A stretch of 64,000 bases of DNA from Boswellia sacra (GCA_013180625.2 SNVD02004657.1:142288-206287), one strand, 5' to 3'; counted from the stretch's first letter, positions 22,300 through 34,683 are shown. The notes: a model not told the origin generated them from the letters alone. Numbers and translations: made by a program.

Positions 22300-22763
22300 T
22301 TTGCTAACTATTTACGGCAGTTTCCTGGTCGACGCAAAAAATATTTTCTAACTATTTACGGCAGTTTCCCATCATCTCACGACAGTTGCAAAAAAATTGT
22401 ATAAAATCTTTTGACGGCGGTTTTGTGACTTTTTACGGTGGTTTTTTGTTCGTCATAAATACATACTTTTTACAGCGGTTTTGTTACTTTTTACGGCGGT
22501 TTCTTGTTCGTCGTAAATACTAACTTTTTACGGCAGACAAAAATCGCCATAAAAAGGTGTGCTGATTGTCGTTCCTATTTCGTCGCTTGTTTTTGTGTTG
22601 AACAACTAAACTGACGTAAAAATTTATTTACGGCGGGCCAAAACTGCCGTAAAAGCATTTACTGCAGTTGTTTTTGCGGCGGTTGCGAACCACCGCATAA
22701 CCGTCGTAAATGACTATTTACGACGGTTTTAGCCCACCGTAAATAGTACTCGCTGTTGTAGTG
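22300..22763. repeat. Right CACTA subterminal repeat array and terminus
   Basis: At least ten copies of tttacggcggtttt-like motifs in both orientations, for example around 22310, 22350, 22415, 22435, 22490, 22525, 22628, 22675 and 22715, ending in gttgtagtg at 22763. Such arrays are binding sites for transposase in known CACTA elements. Confidence 0.75.
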
Positions 22764-23135
22764 TTCAATGCATTCACAATGTACACGTGTCTTTGTCCTA
22801 AAGTCTCCACTTCAATGGTTAGAGACTCATAATTTCTCTATTGAGGATAAACCACAAAGCAACCTTGTCCAAACAAAGTGTCCAGCTATTATTTATAGGT
22901 TGTAAACTAGTTTTAAATTATGATAAAATTCTATGCCTTATATATATCTCATATATATAAAATCTCATCATTAGATAAGCTTTAGAGCCTTTAGTAATTG
23001 ATACAATTATATTTGGGTAAAATAAATAAAAATAAATAATATCAACTTTATTTATTAATGATGTTTCTACAAATTTACAGAAAACATCCATCACTCTAGG
23101 GCACATATCTAAAGAAGAATCATTTCTTTATTATG
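22764..23135. other. Intergenic or decayed retrotransposon DNA
   Basis: AT-rich with no recognised coding frame. It may hide the eroded 5' part of the copia element whose RT starts at about 23140. Confidence 0.5.
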
Positions 23136-23515
23136 AGTTAGATCGTGATATCTTTATGGAGCAACCACATACATTTATTTCTAAGGAGTTCCTTGATTAT
23201 GTGTGTCGACTCAAGAAGGCTTCGTATAGCCTCCGGCAAGCTCCACATGCTTTGTATGGTAGAATCGCTCAATACGTTGATTTTTGTGGTTTTAAGTCTT
23301 CAAATGCATATTCAAGTTCATTTATTAAGAAAACATCCTCAGTGTGCACAATGCTCCTTCTCTATGTGGATAATATGATTATTATTATTGGCGATGACAA
23401 TGCTGAAATAACTCATCTTTGTGATGCCTTGTCTCTTCGTTTCAAAATGAAGAGTTTGGGTGAAGCTAGCTATTTCCTTGGCCGGAAGGTTAAAAGTGTT
23501 AGCCCTAAGGCTACA
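23136..23515 (+). pseudogene. Ty1/copia reverse transcriptase fragment (element C, 5' part)
   Basis: Frame 23156-23515 has LKKASYSLRQAPHALYGRI (copia LYGLKQAPRAWY block), LLLYVDNMIIIIGDD (YVDD with D changed to N) and FKMKSLGEASYFLGRKV. Integrase and gag are not visible upstream. The frame is cut by an insert at 23516 and resumes at about 25306. The YVDN change and missing domains show a dead copy. Confidence 0.85.
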
Positions 23516-23736
23516 TGATAATTTTGATGATAACAATACACATTGATTCATTGTGATTTACTAACATATTTATTTATGTGTAAGAGTAATATCATTGAAA
23601 TAATTATAAAATCAAGAAGAGGCTTATTAAAATGAAGTGTTGAAGCTAAGAAGAAGACTACATGTTAAAGGCACCAAAGTTTAAGAACAAGGTTTGATTC
23701 AAGGAATGTGACACATGAGTAATGTTCAATCAATTG

Positions 23737-24400
23737 GTCATATATTTCTCTACAGATGTCCAAATGATGTGATTCTTGAGCCTTTGGAAAGCTTACTCAA
23801 TTTATAACATTTCATATGTTTGAAAGAAATCTAAATTTCAAGTGTAAGGTTGTCCAAATCATCATGCAAATTGAAAGACAAATGGAAGCCGCTGACATGA
23901 GCACCAAACACTCTTTTAGACATATCTTGAGATAGAAAAATCAAAATGACTTGATTCTTATGGCATTGAAAAGGGGACATAATGAGGCACATTTCATATG
24001 TTTTAAAAAAATTCAAATTTCAAATGGAAGGCCGACATAATTGACATGCAATTCGGTGGACTGACACAGAGAAGAAAAATCAACTCATATGAGCACCGAA
24101 TGATGTTTTATCCATATCTTGAGGTAGAGATATCCAAATGCTTTGATTCTTAATGTTTTGGAAAGATTATTCAAATATGCAGATTTTTTATGTTTTGAAG
24201 AAATTCAAATTTCGAACAGAAGGCTGACAAAATTATCATTCAATTTGGTGGACTGACAGAAGGAAGAAAAATCAAGTCACATGAGTACCGAATGGTTTTT
24301 TGGCCATATCTTGAGATACAGATATCCAAATGACTTGGTTCTTGATGCGTTAGAAAATCTTATTAAATTTTGCAGATCTTTTATGTTTTGCAGATTTTCA
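23737..24400. repeat. Four tandem units of about 190 bp in the insert
   Basis: Units start near 23737, 23917, 24110 and 24302 with ccatatcttgagat-like sequence, followed by gatatccaaatgacttgattctt and a gcagattttttatgtttt-like stretch. Spacing is 180-193 bp and units are imperfect. Confidence 0.75.
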
Positions 24401-24725
24401 AATTGCAAACAGAACATTGACAAAAATGGCAGACAAGATTACAGTTTTTATGGTGGGCAGAAAATTTGGAGTTGGTGTCTTCACTTAATTAAGTTCATCT
24501 CATTTGCATATAAAAGGAGCCCTTCTCCCATGCATTCAGCAAGAAAATAGAAAAGAAGAAGAGAAGCATCTATCAAGCAAAAAACAAGAGAAATATCAAG
24601 TCTAGAGAGCTTTTATATTCTTTATCTATTCTTTGAAGAGAGTTATACCTTTGTTGTAAAAATTTTCTTTGTTCTTGTATTGTGGTGAGAGTGAGATCTT
24701 CTTGTAAAGGATAAAAAGTTATCCT

Positions 24726-25000
24726 TGAGAGAACTCTTGGTGTGTTGTTATCAAGAGTTGAAGGGAGTTGCCTTGGTGAGATTGTTCATCAAGAAGAACT
24801 CTTGGTGTGGTGTTATCAAGAGTTGAAGGAAGTTGCCTTGGTGAGGTTGTTCATCAAGAAGAACTCTTGGTGTGGTGTTATCAAGAGTTGAAGGAAGTTG
24901 CCTTGGTGAGGTTGTTCATCAAGAAGAACTCTTGGTGTGGTGTTATCAAGAGTTGGAAGAAAAAGTCTTGGTGAGGTTGCTCATCAAGCAAGTTGTAAAG
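24726..25000. repeat. Four tandem 65-bp units in the insert
   Basis: The unit core is aagaactcttggtgtggtgt followed by tatcaagagttgaagg and ttgccttggtgagg. Three units are nearly identical and the last one diverges. Each unit includes an inverted pair, aactcttg...caagagtt. Confidence 0.85.
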
Positions 25001-25305
25001 ATTTCTACAACTTAGTGGAAAGCTTAGCTCGTGGAGCTAGGAGCCCGTGGACGTAGGCAAGGTTTGCCGAACCACGTAAATTGAGTTTGCACTCTCTCTA
25101 TCCCTATCTCTTTACATTTACTTGCACTTGTGATTGTTCTTTATTTCTATTCTCTTGATTGCATTCTATTTTCATCTTCTTCACCTTTATTCTCAAAAGA
25201 AAGAGTTAAATAATTTTGATCTTTCAAGAAAAGTTTTCTAAATCAGTTTTTATAAATAAAAACCCAATTCACCCCCCCTCTTGGGTTGCCATACCTGGGT
25301 CAACA

Positions 25306-26132
25306 AAAAGGTCAGATGAATATTTTATCTCTCGAAAAGGATATGCAGCGAGTTTACTGAATCATTTTCATATGGGGGAATCAAAGGCAACAACTACTCC
25401 TATGGAACCTTGCTTGAAGTTAACTTAAGATGGAGGAAAACTATTGGAAGACGCAACACTTTTTCCACTGCTTGTCGGTAGTTTATTCTATTTAATTATC
25501 ACAAGGGTTGACATTTCATATTATGTAGGAGTCATCTATCAGTTTATGGATAAACCATGCGAGTCATCTAATAGCAGCAAAGAGGATTCTCTGCTATGTT
25601 AAAAGCACTCTAAATTTTGGTTTATTGTAAAGCAGCATGCACCATTCTTTTTGACTAGTTTTGTATATGCAGATTGGGCTGGTGATGTTGATGATAGGCA
25701 CTCTACAATAGGTATTGTTTTAGTACAGGTTCAATAGCAGTCTCATGGTGCAGTAAAAAGTAAACTACTGTTGCTTTTTCTAGTTGTGAAGCTGAATATG
25801 TTGCAGCTACTACGGCCACTCAAGAGTTTATTTGGCTTAAGAGGCTTACTCAATAAATGTTTTCTGCCTTGGACTATCCAGTTCCCATTCAATGTGACAA
25901 TGAAAGTGCAATTAAACTTGCTGGAATCCAGTGTTTCATGCCTACACAAAACACATTGAAGCACATCGCCATTTCGTTCAAGAAAAGGTTTTGATTCAGA
26001 ATATTCAGCTGCAGAAAATACAAACTGAAGACCAAGTTGCTGAAATATTTAAAAGCACTTGGCAAAGCAAAAGTTGAACTGTTTAAAAGTGCTTTTGGTG
26101 TTGTTAACAGTGAGTTTGCACTAAGGGGGGAA
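25306..26132 (+). pseudogene. Ty1/copia RT end and RNase H fragment (element C, 3' part)
   Basis: Resumes with DEYFISRKGYAASLLNHF and STPM-like TTPMEPCLKLT. RNase H is readable in pieces: YADWAGDVDDRHSTIGI, then CEAEYVAATTATQEFIWLKR in another frame, QCDNESAIKLA, and KALGKAKVELFKSAFGVV at the end. There are many frameshifts and stops. A polypurine tract (aaggggggaa, 26123-26132) precedes the 3' LTR. Confidence 0.85.
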
Positions 26133-26423
26133 TGTTGCGCGCAAATTGGTGAAACATAATGATATCATATTCTAGACGTTAGAAGTTGCTGAATTAGTCT
26201 TTGCTGAATAAGTCTATTTTGTTTTCAATTTTCCATTTATTTAGGGAGTTGATTTTGTCGTTCTTTTACTAAGGAATTAGTGGCTTTTATTTAGGCAAAT
26301 AAAACACGGAAGACACATTGGTGTTGGTTGAGATTTTTTAGGAAAAGTTTTTAGTATTTATAAAGTCTGTAATCAATGTGTTAATTCAAATCTTTTATAG
26401 AGTAATAAAATTCAGTTTCAACA
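26133..26423 (+). repeat. 3' LTR of copia element C
   Basis: Starts tgttgcgcgcaaattgg right after the polypurine tract and ends ttcagtttcaaca. It is 291 bp long, with TG...CA ends. No 5' partner was seen upstream. Confidence 0.7.
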
Positions 26424-27144
26424 AATTATCTGTCTTTTTTTTTTTTTTTTTGCTTTGGCTGCTTCTTGTCTTTATATATATCTGTTTCACTACTGCTATA
26501 TAGTGCGGAAGTGTTCATATGGGTTTATTAGCCTTCCAACAAGCCAATTTATTGTTAATATTTGGTGGGCAGGGAGGATTTATTTATTTATTATTATTAA
26601 TATTTTGTTATTAACTATATATATATATATATATTTATTATTATTAATATTTTGTTATATATATAGTTAATAAAAGTTTACATTTTTATGATGAAAATCT
26701 CGTATTAGGAAATCCGAGTCAATTAAGTACTCTCTAGGTTTGCTTCTTCACCGTGTACATATTTATATAGAGAGAGGAAGTCAATTAATAATTTAAACCA
26801 CAAAGGATATACAAAGTATATATAGGCAAGTCATAAATTTATCTTTTTAATTCAACAAAGTGTGGCTGAAATTAATGTTTCTTCATGACGAACATTATTG
26901 TTGGAGACAATAGTACTGTGTTTGCCTTGTTCTAATTATATTAAATGGCATCACGTTCACGTAGGATCTTAGTGCATGATTATTCGTACTAAAAAAACCC
27001 TCAATATTCGTATATATGGTAATGACAGATCCCATGCAAGAATCCTAATATATGCCAGGAGGAATCCTAGCTATGACATGTCAAGAGCCCAAAAAACCCA
27101 CATAAGTGCAAACAAACTCTAGGAGATCCCATGAATAACAGAAT
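26424..27144. other. 3' flank of MYB gene 1
   Basis: AT-rich, with a poly-T run (26433-26450) and a short TA microsatellite (26619-26632). The stretch 26880-26990 (ttgccttgttctaatta, ttaaatggcatcacgt) resembles the 3' flanks of MYB 3 (about 48865-48900) and partly MYB 2, so the duplicated unit extends 3' of the gene. Confidence 0.6.
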
Positions 27145-29297
27145 CTATTGCCACAAATGGAAGGATGCACATGAGTATGTGTCCTCTGGGACTTGGAGCC
27201 CTGATTCACAAGTTGGCATCTCGAATCCGGCGTCTGTAGTAGCATCGTAACCTTCAGCCATGTATAAACTTATTTCTTCATCTGAAAACGCCTTTGACAC
27301 AGTAAATCCAGGGCCTCTAGTGCCAAAACCTACCACCATGTCCAAGTCCTCCAATGGAAATGGCTCCTCCAATAACCTTCTGAGTTCGTTGTCTGAAATC
27401 TTTCTCTTAGAAGTTGTTACCATAACTTCAGGGTTTGTAGATACATAACCATTAACCGTGTTTAATCCCAACATTGAAAATGGCTGCTGCAATGAACTGT
27501 GGACTTCTTCATCTGTAAAGTCCCCATGAAAAGTTGGTGTCTGGGATCCTGAGTCTGTGGTAACCGCATAATCTTCCACCATGTCTAAACCCTCCATTGG
27601 AAGTGGCTGCTCCAATGAACTTTGGAGTTCTTCATTTGCAAAGCTCCCATGAAAAGTCGGTACCGTGAATTCGGGGTCTGTAGTAGCTCCATAACCTTCC
27701 ACCATGTCCAAGCCGTCCATTGGAAATGGATTCTCCAATGAACTTTGGAGTTGCTCATCTTCAAACCCACCATGAAAAGTTGTTACCAGGAATCCAGGGT
27801 CTCTGGTGGCCCCATAAGCTGCCACCATGTTTAAGCAGTCCACTGGAAATGGCTGTTCCAATGAACTTTGGGATTCTTCATCCCTAAAGCCCCCATAAAA
27901 GGTTGGTAATATGAATCCAGGGTCTGGGGTAGCTCCATAACCTTCCAACATGTCTAAGCCCTCCATTTGAAATGGTTGCTCCATTAAACTTTGGAGCTTT
28001 ACAAAATTTTCAGATAAATCAAATTTCTCGGCTGTGGTCTGGTTTATATATATTTCACCACAAGAATGAGGGCTTGGTGAAGAAAATTCATGAATGGATG
28101 ATTGTGTTGGGGACATCGGAGTTGCCTTACAACCATCCAACTTTGATGATTTTGGAGCATTGGGAAGCAAGAAATCAACATAAGAGATGGGATTTGTCTG
28201 TAGATTGGCTTCAATATCATTGGCTCTTTGGGTTTCTTGATCAGAACTAGTTGGCACCAAGTTGTTCTGCGAGCCCTTCTTTAAGCGGCTGTTCCAGTGA
28301 TTTTTGATCTCATTGTCTGTTCTTCCAGGAAGTCTTGCTGCAATAGTGGACCATCTGAAATAGAGAAAACAAATTCTATTATGTCTTTGGGAGGCATAAT
28401 AGCTAAGAACTTCATGCGTAATTGCAAAAAAGTATTGAAATATGCATGCACTTCAGATAATTAATCTGAGTATAACTTTGTACAAATCCCGAATTAAGTG
28501 AGTATTAATAATTGTTCCTGTTTTACTATTGATCTCATTTGACAAGTGAGATATATTATCATCCGCTAAGGCTGCACTACGCATGAGAAGTTTTGCGAGT
28601 ATAGCTCATGCACATTCCACATGAGCATAAGACCACAATTAATATAGCAATTAATGAAATGCCATTTCATGAGTTCAAAGTATGATTTAATTTGAAATAC
28701 ACCCTATAAAACGAGTTTTTTTGTTCTTTCATCTTGTTATCGAAGACCCGGCAGATTCCAATCATACACATGTATAGCTGCCTAAGGTTGTTGTGTAACT
28801 TTTACATAAGATATACTCTAGTACGTTGAACTATCATTTTGTGAAGATTACTTGAAACTAATTAACCTGTACTGAAGGAAAAAAATTCTTAGCGAATTAA
28901 CTTCGAAGTTCATTATAATAAAATTAGGTCCTGGAAACCATGGAAAGAAAAGATAAAAAAGCTTGATAAAGAAAGATCATGTCAAGTACTTCAAATTACA
29001 TGAATCCAAGCATGCATCTCGATGAGATGAGGGAGCTAATGAGAGGTATTAATCTGATGTTTTAAGTCATGCAAAATAACAAATACTAATTACTATCTAA
29101 AGATCATAAATATTTACTTACCGATTTCCCAGTTCTCCACGCAACCTGATTATGATTTCATCTTCTTCTTGACTGAAGTTTCCATGCCTTATACCTGGCC
29201 TTAGGTAATTCATCCAACGAAGCCTACAGCTCTTCCCAGATCGCAACAAACCTAGAACAGAAGAAATCAGAAATAAACAAATTAAGGTTAAGCACGG

Positions 29298-29383
<86 letters not shown>

Positions 29384-29607
29384 CTCGATCAATTTCATTA
29401 ATATTCATATAATTTCTGACCACTTAATTATGTGCAAATTAGGTTTCAGCTGGTTTCTTCCTTACCAGCAGCTTTTGCCATCTCAGTCCAATTCCAAATG
29501 CGATATCTGTTAATATAAGCTATCAATTTCCGGTCTTCTTGAGGACTCCAAGGGCCTTTTTTCAGAAATGTCTTCTCACTCTCAGTACAGACTTGAGGCT
29601 TCACCAT
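27145..29607 (-). CDS. R2R3-MYB transcription factor 1 (3 exons, 493 aa)
   Basis: Exons 29466-29607, 29122-29251 and 27145-28354, with gtaag donors and ag acceptors. The 142/130/1210-bp exons keep frame and give 493 aa. The 130-bp second exon is typical of plant R2R3-MYBs. R2 holds [16 protein letters not shown]...[11 protein letters not shown], then [20 protein letters not shown]3 holds [14 protein letters not shown]...[18 protein letters not shown]. This is a nuclear DNA-binding factor. The C-terminus (about residues 211-460) consists of six imperfect 41-residue repeats with core [12 protein letters not shown], then [10 protein letters not shown] and TFHGGF-DEELQSSL. It ends [13 protein letters not shown], a tail shared with the paralogues. 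The repeats are acidic and could be an activation region (inference). The target genes are unknown and no subgroup symbol is assigned. Confidence 0.92.
29300..29379. repeat. (TA)n(GA)n microsatellite in intron 1 of MYB 1
   Basis: About 31 bp of TA repeats followed by about 49 bp of GA repeats. Likely length-polymorphic. An open frame with poly-Ser-Leu-Tyr comes from this repeat and is not coding. Confidence 0.95.
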
Positions 29608-29684
29608 CTCTGGTGGCTAATCCAACTCACTTCCAACTTCTTAACCAAGATTAAAACGCAGCGGGGTCATTGGACTCTTAATTG

Positions 29685-29695
29685 CTATTTATATA
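29685..29695 (-). promoter_or_regulatory. TATA box of MYB 1
   Basis: On the minus strand tatataaatag, about 80 bases upstream of the ATG. It is preceded by attggatcaaa, and the same arrangement occurs upstream of MYB 3. Confidence 0.65.
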
Positions 29696-30489
29696 TTTGA
29701 TCCAATTAAAAAAAAAAACGTGTTTCAATGTTCTAAATATTTCAATGATTACGTGACTTTCAAGGAAGAAGCTAGCCATGAATATATTCAACAGTAGAGG
29801 GTCCCACATAAACATAGATAACATTTGATAATTCTGGCCAATGATTGACAATTATGGAGGACAATCTACAAAGTCAATCGATCAGCCTAATTCCTAAGAT
29901 TGCATAGCTCTATTCTGATTAATTAGTATGCATAAATCTTGGTTTTTCTTTCAGCCCTTTGCAATTAAAGTTTTTAATCTTTTGTTATCTATCAGAAATA
30001 TTGTAACAATTTTTACTGCGACTAACTTTTTAATGATCATTATTCCCTGCATAAATAACTAATAGTTCCTCAAATATCTTGATCTATATATTTCACAAAT
30101 TATACAATACTATTTCTCTTTGCTTAAAATTTAATTAAAATGGTTAGTTGTCATACTAGATTTCTGCAATTATATGATATTAATTATGTTTTCTTTTTGT
30201 ATTCTTTATTCTCTGTCAATGAAGAGTACTATGAAGGTGGTATGCTTGTAATTTGAGCTTTTGCTTATTCTTTTAATTTCCCTCGTTTGTTGTAAACAAA
30301 ATTTTCCTTTTTTCAAACTACCAGATTATGCTGCTTAATTAACCTTCATTATAGTAACGAACCATTTGATTGGTTTTATCATTGAATTAAAATTTAATTT
30401 CTACAATGATGGCTGGTGACGTCCCAGTACTTAGGTCAGCAGTCTTTTGGAAATCATATGCAGATAAAGAAAAAATATATTTATATACA

Positions 30490-30700
30490 CGGGTCATTCT
30501 ACAGTACATTTGTTGTACCGGTATATTTTTATAAAATAAAAAAATATAAAAAAATATATAAAAATTGTAAATAAATCTTTTTATAATATTTGTAATTTTT
30601 TATTGTGTTTATAATTTTTATATAAATATTAAATAATTTTTATACAAAAAATTCACAAAAATGTACAGTACATGAAATGTACCGTAACATTTTTCATGTA
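30490..30700. mobile_element. Possible short MITE
   Basis: The ends look like imperfect inverted repeats: ctacagtacatttgttgtaccg at left, and the inverse of cggtacatttcatgtactg at right. The AT-rich middle has no coding. No clear target duplication was read. Confidence 0.4.
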
Positions 30701-32035
30701 TATTATACAAAAGCAAGTTGTTTTATGAAGGAATAGAAAATTAATTTGAAGCCGACAAAAGAGTAGTACACTCGTTTTGAAAATTCATAGTGTTTGGATA
30801 ATCTAAATCCCCAAAAATTAAAAATTGTATGTGGTGAAGAAAATTTTAGTAAAAGCATAAGCACTCAAAAATAAATTAAACAATAAATGAGAAAAAGACT
30901 GCTAGATAGATGATTGCAACTTTTTTTGCGAGGTGTGGCAGACTTTTGGCTGGTTTTCACCATAAAAAATGACCGCGTCAGATTTCAATAAACAAATGAT
31001 TGACAAAACAAGCATAAGTTTATAATAATTTATTAAATATTTGGTAATTGAGTGCGTAAGAATTTTATGAAGGTTGACAACAATTAGTTGAACAACTGTG
31101 GGCTTGCAAGTTTCCGAGAAACAAGAAATTGGAAAAAAGGTGCATTTCACATGTTGATATGTGATTGCAGTATTAACACAAGCATATTGAAATCTCCAAT
31201 AAACACTCGAGGTGTCAAAGTCCATTCTGTCGTCTGTGGCATTATCCTTGACCAGTCAACCTGGTATCTTCATTTTCGTACAGAAACTAGGTTCGGTAAT
31301 AAGAAATTCGTTTTTATTTCTGGAAGCAACCAAAAATGCATTTGAAAGTGCATTTGGTTGTTTGCAAATGAAATAATTTAATGGAATGTGGAATATTGGT
31401 ATTACACATAAGACATTAGTTAGTATGCAGCACAAGCATCGGAGGAAATAAGTAAACTGGGAAAAATTGCATATTTCTTTCCAATTGGCTCATCAAATTT
31501 ATCACGAGGAAATTGACTTTAAAAGTCAACAGGGTTTATACTATAGTTATAACAAACAAGGTTTTAATGTTAACGGCTTAATGTTATACGACAAGAATGA
31601 TCTTTTATGGGATTGGAAGAGGGAAGAAAAATTATGGACACGTCTTTTACCCGGCACGCACCAGCAGTGACAAACGGTACTGTCTTTGAAAATTGACCTT
31701 TGAAAGCACGTAGATAGACACTGCTTGTGCTGTCTTTCGTGGTTATAAACCAGTAAATTTCAACCTTTCATTATTTTAATTTACTTCGAAAAGAGAATTA
31801 ATTAATAGGAATAGCATATGATGTGATATTGGAATATCATTTGCGAGATAATTAACTTATCTTTTAATTACATGAACAACGAAGATAGATTAAGATGAAA
31901 AATTTTAAATTATCAGTTACATCTTAATTACTCTCAAACGAAGCCTCTTCCTATTTATAATTTCCACTTTAATGCATCGTTAATCCGCATCTATAACGAA
32001 GTGCAGGCCAGTGGAATGTGGTACCAGTACAACGA

Positions 32036-33300
32036 ACATAAAATAGCACAAATAGTACACCCTGTTTGATCATTTGTCTTTATTAAGTAATCTATCGAGG
32101 AATGAAATAGTACATATTAGGTGAGAAGAATTCTTCTTGACAATCTTGAACAAGCGAGTAGAGGAGACAGCCTGGCCATAATTGAACTTCGTGGAGAAGT
32201 TGGGAGACTCCTGTCAGGTTTTCATAATAAAAAAAGACCCATTTCAGACTTCTTATTGTAAGCTCAAGATTCATTGGCAGATGCAAAGAGCATCGTCAGC
32301 AGTTTAATTAAAATAATAAACAAAACACGATTATTTATAAATCTTTCACACCCATGTAATTAAATAAGATTTAAATGAAAATTAATTACTTTGAACTGAA
32401 TAATAGAGGTCGTAATATCACTTTAGAAAGTCGATAGAATACAGAGTAAGGACAACAGAAGAAGCGTATCAAAAGTTAATAGATGATCACAGTATAAGGA
32501 TTGGTTAAATACAATTAACTTGAGACTCTGCACAGGACAATCAAGTCAAAGTCCTTCTCTTGGCAATAGCCACGACGATTGAACATCAACTTGGTTCCAT
32601 AATTAATCATAGCTTGAAGAGAGAATTAAAAGCGTATTATTTTGTTTCATCAGTTTGTTCAACATGATTTAACCTAATTATTGCCCTTATTTTTTAAATC
32701 AATTTCAAGTTAATTATTATTTTTTTTTTCTAAACACATTCCCTTCCTTGGATGTCCGACGAGCACACGTGCCACCTAAAAGGCAGTCGTTAATGAAGAC
32801 ATATATACACAAATTGAGAGTCCGACTATTGAGTAACATCAGTGAAAATTAATGAAGCTTTTGTCGTCGGAAATTAACAAATAGCTAGGTGGACTCAGAG
32901 CACACGAAAATATTTCCGATGTTAATTTCTACTACTTCGACTCCTAATTTGAAAAACTAAAAACTCTAGGCAACAAAGACTATATGTAAGCTTTTCTCTG
33001 CGACTGTTTATTAACTCCAGAATATGATGAAGATCACTCGATTTAGCCAGCAAAATAACGCTCGCTTGATCAGGAAGAAATTAAGTTGGAAATCATTGGA
33101 CAGGGCTAGCATATATAGAGGAATGATTTACGGATTAATAGCTCTAAGTTCACATGCAGCTTCCAATGGTCGAGACTGATCACCGCATGCACTTCACCAC
33201 ATCGCACAACCCTAGCTAGCCACAAGGTGCATGGTAAGACACTTATTGGCTGATACTGATACAACAACTCATTGACCAGCTCTTAGTTCTAATCCCAAAA
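32036..33300. repeat. Duplicated intergenic segment, copy 1 (orphan MYB upstream block)
   Basis: Matches 34684-36080 in order: aaatagcacaaatagtacaccctg, then gacagcctgg, then the ttttcataataaaa-gaccca block, then caagtcaaagtcc, then gaatatgatgaagatca, then cacttattggctgat. It shares the caaagtcc and caccataaaaaatgacc blocks of the MYB promoters but has no MYB exons next to it. Confidence 0.65.
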
Positions 33301-33635
33301 CAAACTTTATATATGATAATATCCTGTTTGAATCTATTAAGATAAATCATGATGTTATTACAATTTCTCTTTCTTTATTAACATTATATATGAGATTTAA
33401 TGTATATATATATGTGTGTGTCCGCGTGCGTGTCCGCGTGCGCACGTCATTTATTCACTAAGTTACTGATATACGATTTTCCAATCAACAATTTCTTATT
33501 TGATTAATACTATACATAAACCCAACAAATTCATTAGTGTCCAATGAAAGAAATTCCACATAAAATAAACAGTACAGAAAGGTGCAAGTGTCATGGTAAT
33601 TCATCATAGAAAGAAAATTTTTTATTTTTACTTTT

Positions 33636-33832
33636 AGAGTAATATTATATCTATAACTCATTTACAATCAACTTTTTATACAACTTGAGTTGACAAAATA
33701 TTATTAAAAGAGGAAAAAATGAAAACAAATTAAGGAGATTAAATGCAATTATACATGGAAAAAATATTTTATCAACTTAAATTGTAGAAAGAGTTGGTTA
33801 TAATAAATAAGTTATAGGTCTAGTATTATTCT
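33636..33832. mobile_element. MITE, family 1, copy 1
   Basis: About 197 bp with long imperfect terminal inverted repeats of roughly 60 bp. The left end reads agagtaatattatatctata and the right end inverted reads agaataatactagacctata. A related copy lies at 54726-54914. Confidence 0.65.
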
Positions 33833-34683
33833 TATTTTTTATAATAAATTATTATTATTCTTGCTATATATATGAAATGAAATGATTGTGACTAATTATA
33901 ATTTACGAGGTGTTAATTAATGTGATAATGTCACATATTGGCGTTCATAAACATTACTTGCCTTTGTTTCATTTGAGTGGCCTTTGAAAGTAGAAACTGC
34001 TTCTGTCTCTCGTGTTTATAAATCAATTAGTTTCCCTTTTGCGATTTTTACTACTTTTGATTAATTTATCATTCCTATTTCGGGAAGAATATTAATTAAT
34101 CAATTAAACCGTTAATAAAATAACAATAACTACTTAAAGAGAATAGTATTATATGAATGTAACATATTATACAAAGATGTATAAAATACTACCTATAATG
34201 TATCACAATAATTTTTAAGATATTAAAAAATGGATAACCATTTGGCAAGGTTATTAAAATGCTGTCAATGGAAGGTAGCTCTTCATGCATCCTTCGATAT
34301 TATAACTTCTGAAGAGTGAATTGACCCTGATTAGTTGATCATTCAATATCTATATGTAACAAATAAATAACCCAAACAGAAATCCAAACAAAGACGCAAG
34401 CGTAGGCGCACAATGAACCTAGCTATGATAAATACTCTCTTTGAGGTTCACCTTTTAACACACACACACACAAACAAAAAAAGAAAAGGGAAGATTTTAT
34501 TTTTGATTTTTATTGTTAGACTTTAGCTGCAATTTTAGACTGGTTATGATTAATTTGTGGTTTAATGTAATTAATTTGTCGGACTCTTGTTGGTTAAGGG
34601 TGAAACAGAGACTTCGCTAGCTCTTATACCAACCAAAACGGCTGCCAATAATTTAAATCTCGATCTTAACAATGCAAGTATAA

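Larger units (their letters stand above)
18410..22763. mobile_element. Pack-CACTA-like element carrying three host gene fragments
   Basis: Begins cactacaagaaaggg and ends gctgttgtagtg. Both ends carry subterminal arrays based on (t)tt(a)cggcggttt: at 18445-18525 and 22310-22750. No transposase is visible. Inside are fragments of a BTB/POZ gene, a mitochondrial carrier gene and an LrgB/PLGG1-like gene, with splice borders preserved, so capture was from genomic DNA. The terminal match is only cactacaa, and the flanking triplets (tat and ttc) do not form the usual 3-bp duplication. The two ends may therefore belong to different or rearranged elements. Confidence 0.72.
23516..25305. mobile_element. 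Solo-LTR-like insert in the copia RT
   Basis: The inserted 1790 bp begins tgataattttgatgataac and ends ccatacctgggtcaaca, so it has TG...CA borders. The C-rich end (caattcaccccccctcttgg) is like the LTR 3' end of large plant copia (Sirevirus-like) elements. Two tandem arrays lie inside and no coding domain was found. No clear target-site duplication: ctaca precedes it and aaaag follows. A solo LTR is the simplest reading. Confidence 0.6.
29608..34590 (-). other. Upstream region of MYB 1 with duplicated conserved blocks
   Basis: No coding sequence. Several blocks match the upstream region of MYB 3 in the same order: gatggctggtgacgtcccag (30409) with 52572; gctggttttcaccataaaaaatgacc (about 30950) with 52900; cacatgttgatat (31148) with 53101; caaagtccattct (31215) with 53176; ggtactgtctttga (31675) with 54540; ataacttctgaagagtgaatt (34300) with 55167; ttagac...ttatgattaatttgtgg (34533) with 55358. 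The MYB gene and about 4-5 kb of upstream DNA were therefore duplicated together. Confidence 0.75.

Noticed and set aside
29118..29423. 101-aa frame with poly-Ser-Leu and poly-Tyr-Ile as an alternative MYB 1 start
   Set aside because: It reads through the microsatellite in intron 1. The spliced model restores a normal R2 repeat.
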